Notes: generated by a model not told the origin, from the letters alone. DNA of 64,000 bases from Burkholderia sp. USMB20 (GCF_000949135.2 NZ_JTAN02000021.1:62001-126000), one strand, 5' to 3'; positions 16,564 through 25,559 are shown, numbered from the stretch's first letter. Program-made: numbers and translations.

Positions 16564-17498
16564 GATTGTTCTCCTCCCTGATTGCCTGCGTTGTTGTAGG
16601 TGGCGCGAAGCGGCGCGGCGGCCGGCGTGCCGTAGCGGGCGGCCGCGCGGCGGGCCTTCGCGGCCTCGCGGCGCGTCGTGAGCACGACGAGCGCCTGGTA
16701 CGCGGCCGGCAGGATGCGCGCCATCCAGTCCGCGGCCTTCGCGTCGCGGCCGATCAGCACACGCCGCTTGTTGCGGCGCACGCCGGCGAGGATCGTGCGC
16801 GCGGCGTCGTCGGCGGTCGTGATGAAGAACTTCTCGAAGCTGTCCTTGCCTTGCTGCTCGCTCTCGACGATGAAGCCGACCATGTTCTTCGCGACGCGGC
16901 TCGACTGCGCGATGTTGGTGCGGATGCCGCCCGGATGCACGCAGGTGGCCGACACGCCGCACTTCATCATGTCGAGTTCCTGGCGCAGCGATTCGGTGAA
17001 GCCGCGCACCGCGAACTTGGTCGCGTTGTAGCCGCTCATGCCCGGCTGCGCGAAGATCCCGAAGATGCTCGACGTGTTGATCACGTGACCGTCGCCGCTC
17101 GCCTTCAGGTGCGGCAGGAACGCCTTCGTGCCATGCACGACGCCCCAGAAGTTGATGTTCACGATCCACTCGAGATCGCCGTATTCCATCCCTTCGATCG
17201 TGCTCGACAGCGCGACGCCCGCGTTGTTGAAGATCAGGTTGACCTTGCCGTGTTCCTGCGCGGTGTCGTCGGCCCACGCGAACATCGCGTCGCGCTCGCC
17301 GACGTCGAGCACGCGCGTCGACACGCGCACGTTCGGCGCGATCGCGCGGACGATCCGCTCGGTTTCGGCGAGGCCGACGCCGTTCTTGTCGGCGAGCGAC
17401 ACATGGCAGCCGGCCTGCGCGAGCTGGATCGCGAGCGAGCGGCCCATGCCCGAGCCTGCGCCCGTGATCGCGGCGACCTTGTTGGCGAAATCTCTCAT
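16560..17498 (-). CDS. Short-chain dehydrogenase/reductase (SDR)
   Basis: The 312-residue classical SDR has the cofactor loop TGAGSGMG (12-19), NNAG (91-94), a catalytic Ser at 143/144 and Tyr157-x3-Lys161 (YNATK). The acidic LADK after strand 2 favours NAD. The C-terminal extension beyond about residue 260 is longer than in minimal SDRs. It is the second gene of the monooxygenase operon, 21 bp after the monooxygenase. It likely oxidises an alcohol to the ketone that a Baeyer-Villiger enzyme would use, or acts on the hydrolysed ester's alcohol; this is inferred from the gene set. Confidence 0.88.
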   Translation of the reverse strand: MRDFANKVAAITGAGSGMGRSLAIQLAQAGCHVSLADKNGVGLAETERIVRAIAPNVRVSTRVLDVGERDAMFAWADDTAQEHGKVNLIFNNAGVALSSTIEGMEYGDLEWIVNINFWGVVHGTKAFLPHLKASGDGHVINTSSIFGIFAQPGMSGYNATKFAVRGFTESLRQELDMMKCGVSATCVHPGGIRTNIAQSSRVAKNMVGFIVESEQQGKDSFEKFFITTADDAARTILAGVRRNKRRVLIGRDAKAADWMARILPAAYQALVVLTTRREAAKARRAAARYGTPAAAPLRATYNNAGNQGGEQS

Positions 17499-17519
17499 GT
17501 CGTTGGCTCCTTGTCTGGC

Positions 17520-19112
17520 TCAGGCCGCTTCGGCGGACGTGGAAGCGGAAGCGGCGGACGCGGCGGGCGCGGCGACGGGCCGCCCGCTCGTGTCGTGGTG
17601 CGGCGCGCGATACGCGTGGTAATCGGCGATCGAGAAGTGCGCGGTCGCCTGGCGGAAGCGCCAGGTGAAGCCCGGCCACAGCGTCGTGTTCTTGCCGGTG
17701 CGCGGGTCGAGGTACCAGCTCTTGCAGCCGCCCGTCGACCAGATCGCCTTTTTGAGGCGGCCCTGCAGGTCGCTGTTGAACTGCGCCTCGACGAGCGGGC
17801 GCACCTCGATCGCATCCGCGCGTTCGCGCTGCATCGCGTTCAGCGCGCCGAGGATGTATTCGATCTGCGACTCGATCATGAACACCATCGAGTTGTGGCC
17901 GAGGCCGGTGTTCGGGCCGACGATCATGAAGAAGTTCGGGTAACCCGGCAGCGTCGTGCCGAGATACGCGTGCGCGCCGTCGCGCCACGCATCGACGATG
18001 TCGAGGCCGCCGCGGCCGATGATCGCGCCGCGCGGATACGGATCGGCGACCTGGAAGCCCGTGCCGTAGATCAGGCAGTCGACTTCATGACGCTTGCCGT
18101 CGGTCGTCACGACCGCGTCGGCTTCGATGCGCTCGATGCCGGTCGTGATCACGTCGACGTTCTTGCGCGACAGCGCCGGGTAGTAGTCGTTCGAGATCAG
18201 CACGCGCTTGCAGCCGAGCGTGTAGTCCGGCGTGACCGCACGGCGCAGCTCCGGGTCGGGAACCTGCTTGCGGATATGGCGCAGCGCAAGCTTCTGCACG
18301 TTCTTCATCAGCGACGGATGGATCGCGAAGCCGAGCACGCGCGATTCGAGCATCCAGTAGATGCCGCTGCGCACCGCCTTCTGCGTGAACGGCAGCGTGC
18401 GGAACAGCCACTTCTCGAAGCCGCTCAGGTTGCGGTCGGGCTTCGGCATGATCCACGGCGGCGTGCGCTGGAACAGCGCGAGTGTCTTCACGCGCGGCGC
18501 GATCTGCGGCACGAACTGGATCGCGCTCGCGCCGGTGCCGATCACCGCGACGCGCTTGCCTTCGAGTGCGTAGTCGTGATCCCACTGCTGCGAATGGAAT
18601 GCACGGCCCTTGAAGGTCTCGACGCCGGGAATCGCCGGCAGCGCGGCGCGCGACAGTCCGCCCATCCCCGACACCAACACGCGCGCCGACAGCCGCTTGC
18701 CGTTAGCGAACGTGAGGCGCCAGCGTCGCGCGGCCTCGTCGTATTCGGCGCGCTGCAGCTCGTGGTTCAGGCGCAGGTGCGGGCCGACTCCGAAGCGCTG
18801 CACGCAGTCTTCCAGGTACGCTCGGATCTCCGGCTGCGGCGCGAACATGCGCGTCCAGCGCGGGTTCGGCGCGAACGAGAACGAATAGACGTGCGATTGC
18901 ACGTCGCACGCACACCCGGGGTAATGATTGTCGCGCCACGTGCCGCCGACCGACGCGGCCTTCTCGAGCACGACGAAGTCGGTCACGCCGGTCTGCCGCA
19001 GGCGAATGGCCATCCCGAGACCGGCGAAGCCGGTGCCGATGATGGCGATGTCGGTGGTTTCGTCCGGGCCGTCGTGGCCGGGCGGGCCGAAAGGCAACGT
19101 GCGAGCATTCAT
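17520..19112 (-). CDS. FAD/NADPH monooxygenase, Baeyer-Villiger type
   Basis: The 530-residue flavoprotein has an FAD-binding GTGFAG (26-31) and a second dinucleotide motif GTGASA (192-197). The Baeyer-Villiger fingerprint FxGxxxHxxxW is present as Phe167, Gly169, His173, Trp177. These enzymes insert oxygen next to a ketone or oxidise heteroatoms. The start at 19112 (MNARTLPF) is chosen because GGAGA lies 9 bp upstream; an in-frame Met at 19136 would sit upstream of that site. It heads a four-gene operon with an SDR, a ferritin-like protein and an Asp-nucleophile hydrolase. The set resembles a ketone/ester degradation module or a lipid-modifying operon. Confidence 0.9.
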   Translation of the reverse strand: MNARTLPFGPPGHDGPDETTDIAIIGTGFAGLGMAIRLRQTGVTDFVVLEKAASVGGTWRDNHYPGCACDVQSHVYSFSFAPNPRWTRMFAPQPEIRAYLEDCVQRFGVGPHLRLNHELQRAEYDEAARRWRLTFANGKRLSARVLVSGMGGLSRAALPAIPGVETFKGRAFHSQQWDHDYALEGKRVAVIGTGASAIQFVPQIAPRVKTLALFQRTPPWIMPKPDRNLSGFEKWLFRTLPFTQKAVRSGIYWMLESRVLGFAIHPSLMKNVQKLALRHIRKQVPDPELRRAVTPDYTLGCKRVLISNDYYPALSRKNVDVITTGIERIEADAVVTTDGKRHEVDCLIYGTGFQVADPYPRGAIIGRGGLDIVDAWRDGAHAYLGTTLPGYPNFFMIVGPNTGLGHNSMVFMIESQIEYILGALNAMQRERADAIEVRPLVEAQFNSDLQGRLKKAIWSTGGCKSWYLDPRTGKNTTLWPGFTWRFRQATAHFSIADYHAYRAPHHDTSGRPVAAPAASAASASTSAEAA

Positions 19113-19144
19113 CCGGGTGTCTCCGATTTGGCTCATTTTTTAAT

Positions 19145-19191
19145 GTTACATTGATTGATGTAACGATAGTGGGTGAACCCGGAAACCGCAA
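19145..19191 (-). promoter_or_regulatory. Promoter with inverted-repeat operator for the monooxygenase operon
   Basis: On the minus strand a -35-like TTGCGG (19186-19191) and a -10 TATCGT (19163-19168) are 17 bp apart. Overlapping and just downstream of the -10 is the inverted repeat GTTACAT (19145-19151), 6-bp spacer, ATGTAAC (19158-19164). This is a typical size for a TetR-type repressor site. No such regulator gene is adjacent, so the repressor would be encoded elsewhere. Confidence 0.55.
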
Positions 19192-19359
19192 GAGGCTAGA
19201 AGCGGCGCTCTAAGGGCCGGAAGCCGCGCGGGAAAAGGCTGAGCGGGGTTTGGAACGGTCTGGTTTCCGCATTGCGGAATGCACGGAAACGGCCGTCGGC
19301 AGGGCAGGAGAGGCGGGAGACGAAGGCCGCCGACACGCGGCGGCCTGTTTGAAACACTA

Positions 19360-20031
19360 TCAGGGACGGATCGGGCGGGCGGCCGTCTCATGGAAAACCC
19401 CGGCGACGATCGTGATCTGCGCGAGCGCGTAGAGGCCCCAGATCAGGTAGTCGATGCCGGGGAAGCCGCCGAGGAAGCGTCCGACGCCGATCAGCGTGTC
19501 GGAGCCGACGAAGATCAGGCTGCCGACGGCGACCAGCGGGCCGCGCGTGCGGGCCGCGAGCGCGAAGCTCGCCATCGCGCACAGCACGAGCATGTAGACG
19601 GCGACGGGTACGAGCAGTTCGCCCAGATGCGGAAGGAACGCCGCATAGAACGCCGGCGCGGCGATCCACAGCCCGATCAGTGCGAGGACGCGCCAGCCGT
19701 GCGGCCGCGCGCGCCAGCGCACGAAGATCGCGCAGTAGCACAGGTGCGTGAGCAGGAACGCGCCGAGGCCGAGGACGAACGACAGCGGCCACTCGGGCAG
19801 CGCGAGCAGCACGTCGCCGAACACGGCCGTGACGAGCGCCGCGCACAGCCACGCGCGTTCGCGCGGTGCCGCGCAGGTGCTGCCGGCCGCGAGCAGCAGG
19901 ATGCCCATCGCGGCTTTCGCGGCGGCCTGGCCGGGATAGGGCGCGGCGGCGAGCGACAGCCCGTACAGCAGCGCGGCGGCGATGGCGAGCGGCCAGAGCC
20001 GGCGATAGGTGGCGGGAAGCGTGGCGATCAA
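19360..20031 (-). CDS. Lysoplasmalogenase, YhhN/TMEM86 family
   Basis: The 223-residue integral membrane protein has about eight hydrophobic spans. It carries the family's two conserved acidic features, a GDVLLALP segment after the third span (near residue 72) and GSDTLIG near 180. YhhN-type enzymes hydrolyse the vinyl ether bond of lysoplasmalogens, or may act on related lysolipids, in the inner membrane. Length is typical. It stands alone, with the agmatinase gene divergent 425 bp away. Confidence 0.82.
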   Translation of the reverse strand: MIATLPATYRRLWPLAIAAALLYGLSLAAAPYPGQAAAKAAMGILLLAAGSTCAAPRERAWLCAALVTAVFGDVLLALPEWPLSFVLGLGAFLLTHLCYCAIFVRWRARPHGWRVLALIGLWIAAPAFYAAFLPHLGELLVPVAVYMLVLCAMASFALAARTRGPLVAVGSLIFVGSDTLIGVGRFLGGFPGIDYLIWGLYALAQITIVAGVFHETAARPIRP

Positions 20032-20456
20032 GGCGGGTGTCTCCGGGGGTGTTGTCGTCTGCGGTGGACGGCGCGCCGTCGGGGGGCGCGGCTGCGGCCA
20101 TTATCCGGAAGAAAGCGCGGGCGAAAACCGGCGAATCCTTCTAGGCGCGGCATGGCGACGGGGGCGGTGGTACGGCGGCACGGGATCGGGCCATGCGGCG
20201 CCGGTGCGCCTGCCGCCGCGCCGATCGTTTCGATGCGTTTGCCCCGGTCGAACCGGGGCAACACGGCGGTTTCGGCTTGCTATCATCGCCGCGTATCGAC
20301 GTTGTCCCGCCCGGCCGCGCTACAGGGTTCGCAGGCCGGCGCGACGGTCGCGCCCGACGAGGGCATGCCGCCGCGCTTTCAATGAATCCGTGCCGAGTCC
20401 CGCCAGCGCAGCCGATGCAGTGGCCGGGGCCGGTCCTCCCGACCAACAGGTTCGAC
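20032..20456. promoter_or_regulatory. Divergent intergenic region with a 19-bp inverted repeat and extended -10
   Basis: Between lysoplasmalogenase and agmatinase lies a perfect inverted repeat, GCCCCGGT (20241-20248), CGA, ACCGGGGC (20252-20259). About 20 bp downstream is an extended -10, TGCTATCAT (20278-20286), in the direction of the agmatinase. The repeat ends near the expected -35 position, so it could be an operator of the agmatinase promoter. No gene is credible in this stretch. Confidence 0.4.
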
Positions 20457-21419
20457 ATGACCGAACTGCTCCACGGCGACGGCGCGATCCGTCGCACGAC
20501 GCCATACGGCTCCTCGATCGAAAACACCTATGCGGGCGTACTGTCGTTCATGCGCCGCAACTATTCGCGCGCGCTCGACGGCGTCGACGTCGCGATTTCC
20601 GGCGTGCCGCTCGACCTCGCGACGACCTATCGCTCGGGCGCGCGGCTCGGGCCGGCCGCGATCCGCGCGGCGAGCGTGCAGCTCGCGGAGCTCAAGCCGT
20701 ATCCGTGGGGCTTCGATCCGTTCGAGGATCTCGCGACCGTCGATTACGGCGATTGCTGGTTCGACGCGCACAACCCGTTGTCGATCAAGCCGGCGATCGG
20801 CGAGCATGCGCGCACGATCCTGCGCTCGGGCGCGAAGATGCTGACGCTCGGCGGCGATCACTACATCACGTATCCGCTGCTGGTCGCGCACGCGGAGCGC
20901 TACGGCAAGCCGTTGTCGCTGATCCACTTCGATGCGCACTGCGATACGTGGGCCGACGACGAGCCCGACAGCCTCAATCACGGCACGATGTTCTACAAGG
21001 CGGTGAAGGAAGGGCTGATCGATCCCGCGACGTCGGTGCAGGTCGGCATCCGCACGTGGAACGACGATTTCCTCGGGATCGAGCGGCTCGATGCCGCGTG
21101 GGTGCATGAGCATGGTCCGCGCGCGGCGGTGGAGCGGATCGTCGACGTCGTCGGCGCGCGGCCCGCGTACCTGACGTTCGATATCGACTGTCTCGATCCG
21201 GCGTTCGCGCCCGGCACGGGGACGCCGGTCGCGGGCGGGTTGTCGTCCGCGCAGGCGCTCGCGATCGTGCGTGCGCTCGGGGCGGTGAATCTGGTCGGCG
21301 CGGATGTGGTCGAGGTTGCGCCTGCTTATGATCACGCGGACATTACCGCGATCGCCGCTGCGCATGTCGCGTGCGATTTGCTGTGCCTGTGGCGGCAGAA
21401 GAAGGTGGCGGGGCGTTGA
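20457..21419 (+). CDS. speB: Agmatinase (ureohydrolase)
   Basis: The 320-residue cytosolic enzyme hydrolyses agmatine to putrescine and urea. Manganese ligands are all visible: His135 in GGDH, Asp159, His161 and Asp163 in HFDAHCD, and Asp242 and Asp244 in FDIDCLDP. Long stretches after residue 45 parallel Escherichia coli SpeB, including CLDPAFAPGTGTP and VVEVAPAYD, which supports agmatinase over arginase. The Met at 20457 (MTELLHG) is chosen; an in-frame Met at 20382 would add 25 residues of unknown value. A related guanidino substrate such as guanidinobutyrate remains possible. A strong hairpin terminator follows. Confidence 0.88.
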   Translation: MTELLHGDGAIRRTTPYGSSIENTYAGVLSFMRRNYSRALDGVDVAISGVPLDLATTYRSGARLGPAAIRAASVQLAELKPYPWGFDPFEDLATVDYGDCWFDAHNPLSIKPAIGEHARTILRSGAKMLTLGGDHYITYPLLVAHAERYGKPLSLIHFDAHCDTWADDEPDSLNHGTMFYKAVKEGLIDPATSVQVGIRTWNDDFLGIERLDAAWVHEHGPRAAVERIVDVVGARPAYLTFDIDCLDPAFAPGTGTPVAGGLSSAQALAIVRALGAVNLVGADVVEVAPAYDHADITAIAAAHVACDLLCLWRQKKVAGR

Positions 21420-21740
21420 AGTGGGGGTAGGCCGGCGGGCATGGCCTTGTCATGCAGAAGACCGGCGGGCTGAGCGCCCACCGGTCTTCTTTGATGCGCT
21501 GCGCGCAACTTCGACGGATCGATGGCCGTGGGTGGATTGTTTGCCGTGGGCTGAGGAAAAGGGCTTGTCGCGCGTTTCGGTGGATGGTGCTTTCCGACCC
21601 GGTACGGCCCCTCAAATGAGATCGACGACCGTCAGGTTCCCGCCCGACATGAGACGATCGCGGATGAGACCACGTCGACGACTTGCGAAATTCGAGCTCT
21701 GGAAAGGCTGCTGGCCTCAAGCACGCAAGCTCGGCGCGGC
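21420..21740. other. Intergenic region after the agmatinase
   Basis: The region holds the agmatinase terminator. Beyond it are about 250 bp without a recognisable gene before the end of the HxlR regulator. The base composition is a little less GC-rich than the neighbourhood, as in the cassette that follows. Confidence 0.4.
21456..21490 (+). terminator. Intrinsic terminator after agmatinase
   Basis: A 15-bp stem with one mismatch pairs AGAAGACCGG... (21456-21470) with ...CCGGTCTTCT (21476-21490) around a 5-base loop, followed by ttg. The arms also place T residues on both sides, so it may also stop minus-strand reads. Confidence 0.7.
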
Positions 21741-22079
21741 CTACGGAAAGTCTTCACGGCGCTCCGCCCATGTCAGGATCGCATCCAGTGCGGGGCATAA
21801 CGCCTGGCCCCAATCAGTCAGGCGGTAGTCCACCTTCGGCGGCACCTGGTGATAGACCGTGCGCGTTACGATGCCGTCCGCTTCGAGGCTGCGTAGCTGC
21901 TGGGCAAGCATCTTCTGCGTGATGCCGGGGATCAGCCTCTCGAGGTCCGAAAAGCGCCTCACTTGCCCGCCGAATAGGTGGAACAGGATCACCAGTTTCC
22001 AGCGGCCTTCCAGCAGCTTGAATGCGGCTTCGACATCGCTTGCGGCAGTCGCGGGGGTGTAGTTTTTTCGGTTAGCCAC
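21741..22079 (-). CDS. HxlR-type winged-helix transcriptional regulator
   Basis: The 112-residue protein has the HxlR hallmarks: EGRWKLVILFHLF early on, then RRFSDLERLIPGITQKMLAQQL as the recognition region, then a wing ending in YRLTDWG. Such small dimeric regulators respond to reactive electrophiles or redox stress and normally control the divergent gene. Here the divergent genes encode an NTF2-like protein and an SDR. The 90-bp shared promoter contains GTTAC and GTAAC half-sites that could be its operator. The genes of this cassette use somewhat less extreme GC than their neighbours. Confidence 0.88.
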   Translation of the reverse strand: MANRKNYTPATAASDVEAAFKLLEGRWKLVILFHLFGGQVRRFSDLERLIPGITQKMLAQQLRSLEADGIVTRTVYHQVPPKVDYRLTDWGQALCPALDAILTWAERREDFP

Positions 22080-22169
22080 GGGTTACTTACTTTTTTGTGC
22101 GTTCTTGCGATGCGGTAACTGTAGCGCCATGATCGGGGCATGCAAACCTTCACGTTGAGGTGAGCCCCG

Positions 22170-22496
22170 ATGAACATGATGCTGCCTCCGCCGCTGGATG
22201 CCTATCTGCTCGCGGAAACCGTCACCGACACCGCCCCTCTATCGAACTGCTTTACCGCCGATGCCGTGGTGCGGGACGAAGGCCGCACGATCAAGGGGCT
22301 GGAGGCCATCCAGGCCTGGAAGAAAGACAGCAAAACCAGGTACCAGTACAGCGTTGAGCCGCTGGACGTATCGCAGGACGGCGCCACCGTGACGATGCGC
22401 GCACGGCTCACGGGCACCTTCCCGGGTAGCCCGGTTGAGCTGACCTATACGTTCGTCCTGGCCGGCGGCAGGATTGCGTCGCTGGAAATCCGCTAA
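22170..22496 (+). CDS. NTF2/SnoaL-like small protein
   Basis: The 108-residue protein has the cone-shaped alpha+beta-barrel pattern of NTF2-like proteins: an N-terminal helix, [11 protein letters not shown] (residues 28-38), GLEAIQAW, and a final beta strand [11 protein letters not shown]. Members include ketosteroid isomerase-like enzymes and ligand-binding proteins with no common reaction. Its stop codon shares one base with the start of the following SDR (TAATG), so the two are translationally coupled. A role supporting the SDR is inferred. It is under probable control of the divergent HxlR regulator. Confidence 0.78.
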   Translation: MNMMLPPPLDAYLLAETVTDTAPLSNCFTADAVVRDEGRTIKGLEAIQAWKKDSKTRYQYSVEPLDVSQDGATVTMRARLTGTFPGSPVELTYTFVLAGGRIASLEIR

Positions 22497-23275
22497 TGAG
22501 CTCCGCATCCGAACTGCTGGGGCTTCGGGCGCTCGTTACGGGCGGAACCAAGGGCGTCGGCAAGGCCGTTGTCGGACGCCTTTGCGAGGCAGGTGCGAAG
22601 GTTCTGACGACCGCGCGTTCCCGTCCCGATGAGCTTGCCGAAGAACGGTTCATCGAGGCGGACATCGCGACGGCCGAGGGCTGTAAAGCCATCGTCGACG
22701 CCGTGCTCGAGCGATTGGGCGGCGTTGATATAGTCGTGCACGTAGTGGGCGGTTCATCTGCACCGGCCGGTGGCTTCAGCGTGCTGGATGACGCTGAATG
22801 GAACAAGGCATTGAGCCTGAATCTATTCCCGGCAGTGCGCATCGATCGCGCGCTGTTGCCCTCGATGATCGCGCAGCGTTCGGGCGTCATCATCCATGTC
22901 ACGTCGATCCAGCGGCAATTGCCGTTGCCGGAGGCGACGATTGCCTATGCCGCCGCCAAGGCCGCGCTGTCAACCTACAGCAAGGCCTTGTCCAAGGAGG
23001 TCAGTCCGAAGGGCATTCGCGTCGTGCGTGTCTCCCCGGGCTGGGTCGAGACCGATGCCGCCGCAGGTCTCGTTGCCGAGATTGCCCGACAAAGCGGTAT
23101 CGACACGGAAGGCGCCCGCAAGATCATCATGGATTCGCTCGGTGGCATTCCTCTCGGCCGACCATGCTCGCCTCGGGAGGTTGCGGAACTCATTGGCTTC
23201 CTCGTCTCCGCGCGGGCCAGCGCAATCACCGGCACTGAATACGTCATCGACGGAGGAACTGTTCCGACTGTGTGA
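22496..23275 (+). CDS. Short-chain dehydrogenase/reductase
   Basis: The 259-residue classical SDR has TGGTKGVG as the cofactor loop (about 15-22), a catalytic Ser in HVTSIQ (near 140) and YAAAK (about 153-157). It ends in the usual [12 protein letters not shown]. The TARS after strand 2 (Thr-Ala-Arg) suggests NADP(H). It overlaps the NTF2-like gene by one base and forms a two-gene operon with it. HxlR-SnoaL-SDR cassettes are common mobile accessory units in proteobacteria, often linked to detoxification of carbonyl compounds. Substrate unknown. Confidence 0.88.
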   Translation: MSSASELLGLRALVTGGTKGVGKAVVGRLCEAGAKVLTTARSRPDELAEERFIEADIATAEGCKAIVDAVLERLGGVDIVVHVVGGSSAPAGGFSVLDDAEWNKALSLNLFPAVRIDRALLPSMIAQRSGVIIHVTSIQRQLPLPEATIAYAAAKAALSTYSKALSKEVSPKGIRVVRVSPGWVETDAAAGLVAEIARQSGIDTEGARKIIMDSLGGIPLGRPCSPREVAELIGFLVSARASAITGTEYVIDGGTVPTV

Positions 23276-23588
23276 TCCGAGCCACTTGCCCGGCCGTCGC
23301 GGTGCCGAACCTGTTTGCCAACGGGCTGGCAGTGACGACCAAGCCTCTTCCGCGAGACAGGGCTTCTGTTCGCGACCGCCGCAACGGTAGATGCTCCGAA
23401 GGGTACAGCATCATCGATGACCGTCTCTTCCTGGTCCGGGAGCGGGCAGTCGTAGATCTTCGTTGAGCGACTCAAACGGGCCGAACGCCGCCAGCGCGCC
23501 CGACGTCTCCCGAAAATTCGAGCAGAATCAAAAAAGGCCGACGGGCAGGGTACCCGTCGGCCTGTTCGAAACGAGTGCGAACCGTGCG
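23276..23588. other. Intergenic region between convergent genes
   Basis: The stretch lies between the SDR and the sulfonate-binding protein. It contains the strong terminator at 23536-23562. The rest has no recognisable gene. Confidence 0.4.
23536..23562 (-). terminator. Strong intrinsic terminator of the sulfonate-binding protein gene
   Basis: A perfect 10-bp stem, GGCCGACGGG pairing with CCCGTCGGCC, encloses a 7-base loop. Read on the minus strand it is followed at once by a run of T residues. It lies 27 bp past the stop of the gene at 23589-24569. Confidence 0.88.
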
Positions 23589-24569
23589 TTACTTCGCCGC
23601 GAGCGCGCTTGCCACGCCCTTGTCGGTCCACGCGTTATCGGCCACGTTCAGCTTCTGCGGAATCAGCTTCGCCGCATAGAACGCATCGGCCACCCCCTGC
23701 TGAACCGCGACGATCTTCTCATCGACCGGCACCGCGCCGAACGGCACACGCTTGATCCACGTTTCCACGAGCGGCTGCGGCAGGCCGACCTTCGGCGCGA
23801 TCAGCGCGGCCGTCTCGGCCGGATGCCCGTTGACCCACAGGCCCGTCTCGCGCAATTGCTTCAGGATCGTCCCGACCACGTCGGCATGTTGCTCCGCGAA
23901 GCCACGCGTTGCCTCGTAGAAGTTATTCGCGGGCGTGAGGCCCGTGTAGTCGGACAGCGTACGGATCTTCAGCGAATTCTGCGCGGCCGCGTAGTACGGA
24001 TCCCACACGGCCCACGCATCGACGTTGCCGCTCTCGAACGCGGCACGCGCGTCGGCGGGCGGCAGGTACACCGGGCGAATTTCGTCGTAGCGTACGCCGG
24101 CCTTTTTCAGCGCTTCGAGCAACAGATAGTTCGCGCTCGAACCCTTCTGCAGTGCGACCTTCTTGCCGCGCAGGTCGGCGAGTGAACGGACCGGCGAATC
24201 GGCCTTCACGAACACGGCTTCGTTGTGCGGCGACGGCGGTTCCGCGGCGACGTACACGAAGCGCACGCCGGCCGCCTGCGCGAACACCGGCGGCGGCGCG
24301 CCCGTGTAGCCGAAGTCGATGCTGTTCGCGTTCAGCGCCTCGAGCAGTTGCGGGCCGGCCGGGAATTCGAACCACTGGACGGTGTAGCCGAGCGGCTTGA
24401 GCCGCGTCTCGAGCGAGCCCTGCGTCTTGACGACCGACAGCAGGCCGGCCTTCTGGTAGCCGATGCGCACGACCTTGTCGGCGCTGCCTTGCGCGAAGGC
24501 CGATGTGGCGGCGACGGCGACGAGCGCCGTCGCGGCGGTGCGGGTGATCCAGCGGGTGAAACGAATCAT
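23589..24569 (-). CDS. ssuA: Periplasmic aliphatic sulfonate-binding protein (SsuA type)
   Basis: The 326-residue protein has a Sec signal peptide (cleavage after AFA, near residue 26) and the NMT1/SsuA solute-binding fold. Family stretches include VRIGYQKAGLL, FEFPAGPQLLEALNA, DFGYTGAPPP and NVDAWAVWDPYYAAAQ. It should bind sulfonates for an ABC importer that feeds SsuD desulfonation. No permease, ATPase or SsuD gene is beside it, so it is an orphan binding protein that probably uses a transporter encoded elsewhere. A strong terminator follows. Taurine or sulfate ester binding is possible. Confidence 0.88.
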   Translation of the reverse strand: MIRFTRWITRTAATALVAVAATSAFAQGSADKVVRIGYQKAGLLSVVKTQGSLETRLKPLGYTVQWFEFPAGPQLLEALNANSIDFGYTGAPPPVFAQAAGVRFVYVAAEPPSPHNEAVFVKADSPVRSLADLRGKKVALQKGSSANYLLLEALKKAGVRYDEIRPVYLPPADARAAFESGNVDAWAVWDPYYAAAQNSLKIRTLSDYTGLTPANNFYEATRGFAEQHADVVGTILKQLRETGLWVNGHPAETAALIAPKVGLPQPLVETWIKRVPFGAVPVDEKIVAVQQGVADAFYAAKLIPQKLNVADNAWTDKGVASALAAK

Positions 24570-24692
24570 CGAACGGACTCCATGCGAAACGTCTTCGGGG
24601 AGCGGCGCGCGCCGCTCGGTTGGAAGAATCGTCGCACGGGCGATCGGGCCCGCAAACCAAGCAATGCCGATATGAATATGACGGCGGCGGTC

Positions 24693-25550
24693 CTATGCTT
24701 TGTCGCCGTCGCCTTGCGGGCCGGACGCATCGGACGTATCCGACGTGCCGGCCTGGCGTGCTGCTTCGTCGCTGAGTTTCCGGTCGAGGATCGTCGCGAC
24801 ACGGCCGCCCAGATACGCACTGGCGGCGTTCTCGAGCGCGCGGTTCGTCTCGCCCTCGACGAACACGGCCGCGAGCGGGCGCAGGCGCCAGATCGCATCG
24901 ACGAGCGCGGGCACGTCGGTGACGGGTGGCAGCGTGCCTTCGTCATAGCGGTCGAGCCGCTTCACGACGAGATCGACGAGCAGCCGCGCGATCGCATCGA
25001 AGTGCGGCCGCGCGAGGCTGATCACGTCGAGCAGCTCGCGCGGCGGGATGCCTTCCTTCGTCATCGCGGCTGCCGCCTCGAGCAGCGCGGGGCTTTTCGC
25101 GACGAACGACAGGCCGCGCCGTTCGAGCAGCCCGAGTTCAGTCACGCGCGACAGTTGCGACGCCGTCTGCGGGCCGAACATCTGCGCGAGTTGCGCGAGC
25201 GAATAGGTTTTCGGCAATTCGTGCGACCAGCGGCCGCCGATCGCGTTTTCCAGGCCGAGGATCGAGCGCAGGTCGTGACCCTCGTCGATCGCCATGATCA
25301 GGTCCTGGATGTTCGACAGCGTGTAGCCGCGCGCGAGCAGGTGGTTGATCAGCTTCAGGCGCGCGACGTGCGTGTCGTCGTAGATGCCGACGCGCCCGCG
25401 CTTCTCGGGCGGCGCGAGCAGCCCGCGATCCTGGTACGCGCGCACGTTGCGCACGGTCGTGTCGGACACGCGTGCGAGTTCGTCGACCGTGTACTCGTTG
25501 CGGGAATCCGGCGCGGCCTCGTCTGGCATGGTTGGAGTCTGTTTTGACAT
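24693..25550 (-). CDS. MerR-family transcriptional regulator
   Basis: The 285-residue regulator has the MerR winged helix at residues 19-85: YTVDELARVSDTTVRNVRAY, then GLL, then RLKLINHLLARGYTLSNIQDL. A long C-terminal part of about 190 residues follows, without the metal-binding cysteines of classical MerR. It probably binds an organic ligand. It starts 9 bp after the stop of the acetyltransferase, so the two form an operon. No target can be named; autoregulation is common in the family. Confidence 0.85.
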   Translation of the reverse strand: MSKQTPTMPDEAAPDSRNEYTVDELARVSDTTVRNVRAYQDRGLLAPPEKRGRVGIYDDTHVARLKLINHLLARGYTLSNIQDLIMAIDEGHDLRSILGLENAIGGRWSHELPKTYSLAQLAQMFGPQTASQLSRVTELGLLERRGLSFVAKSPALLEAAAAMTKEGIPPRELLDVISLARPHFDAIARLLVDLVVKRLDRYDEGTLPPVTDVPALVDAIWRLRPLAAVFVEGETNRALENAASAYLGGRVATILDRKLSDEAARQAGTSDTSDASGPQGDGDKA

Positions 25551-25559
25551 GCGGCCATT

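Noticed and set aside
16566-19154. Plus-strand open frame of 862 codons
   Set aside because: It runs antisense to the SDR and monooxygenase genes and has low-complexity Arg/Asp-rich composition.
21491-21740. Possible remnant gene before the HxlR regulator
   Set aside because: No frame shows recognisable sequence; composition alone is not enough.
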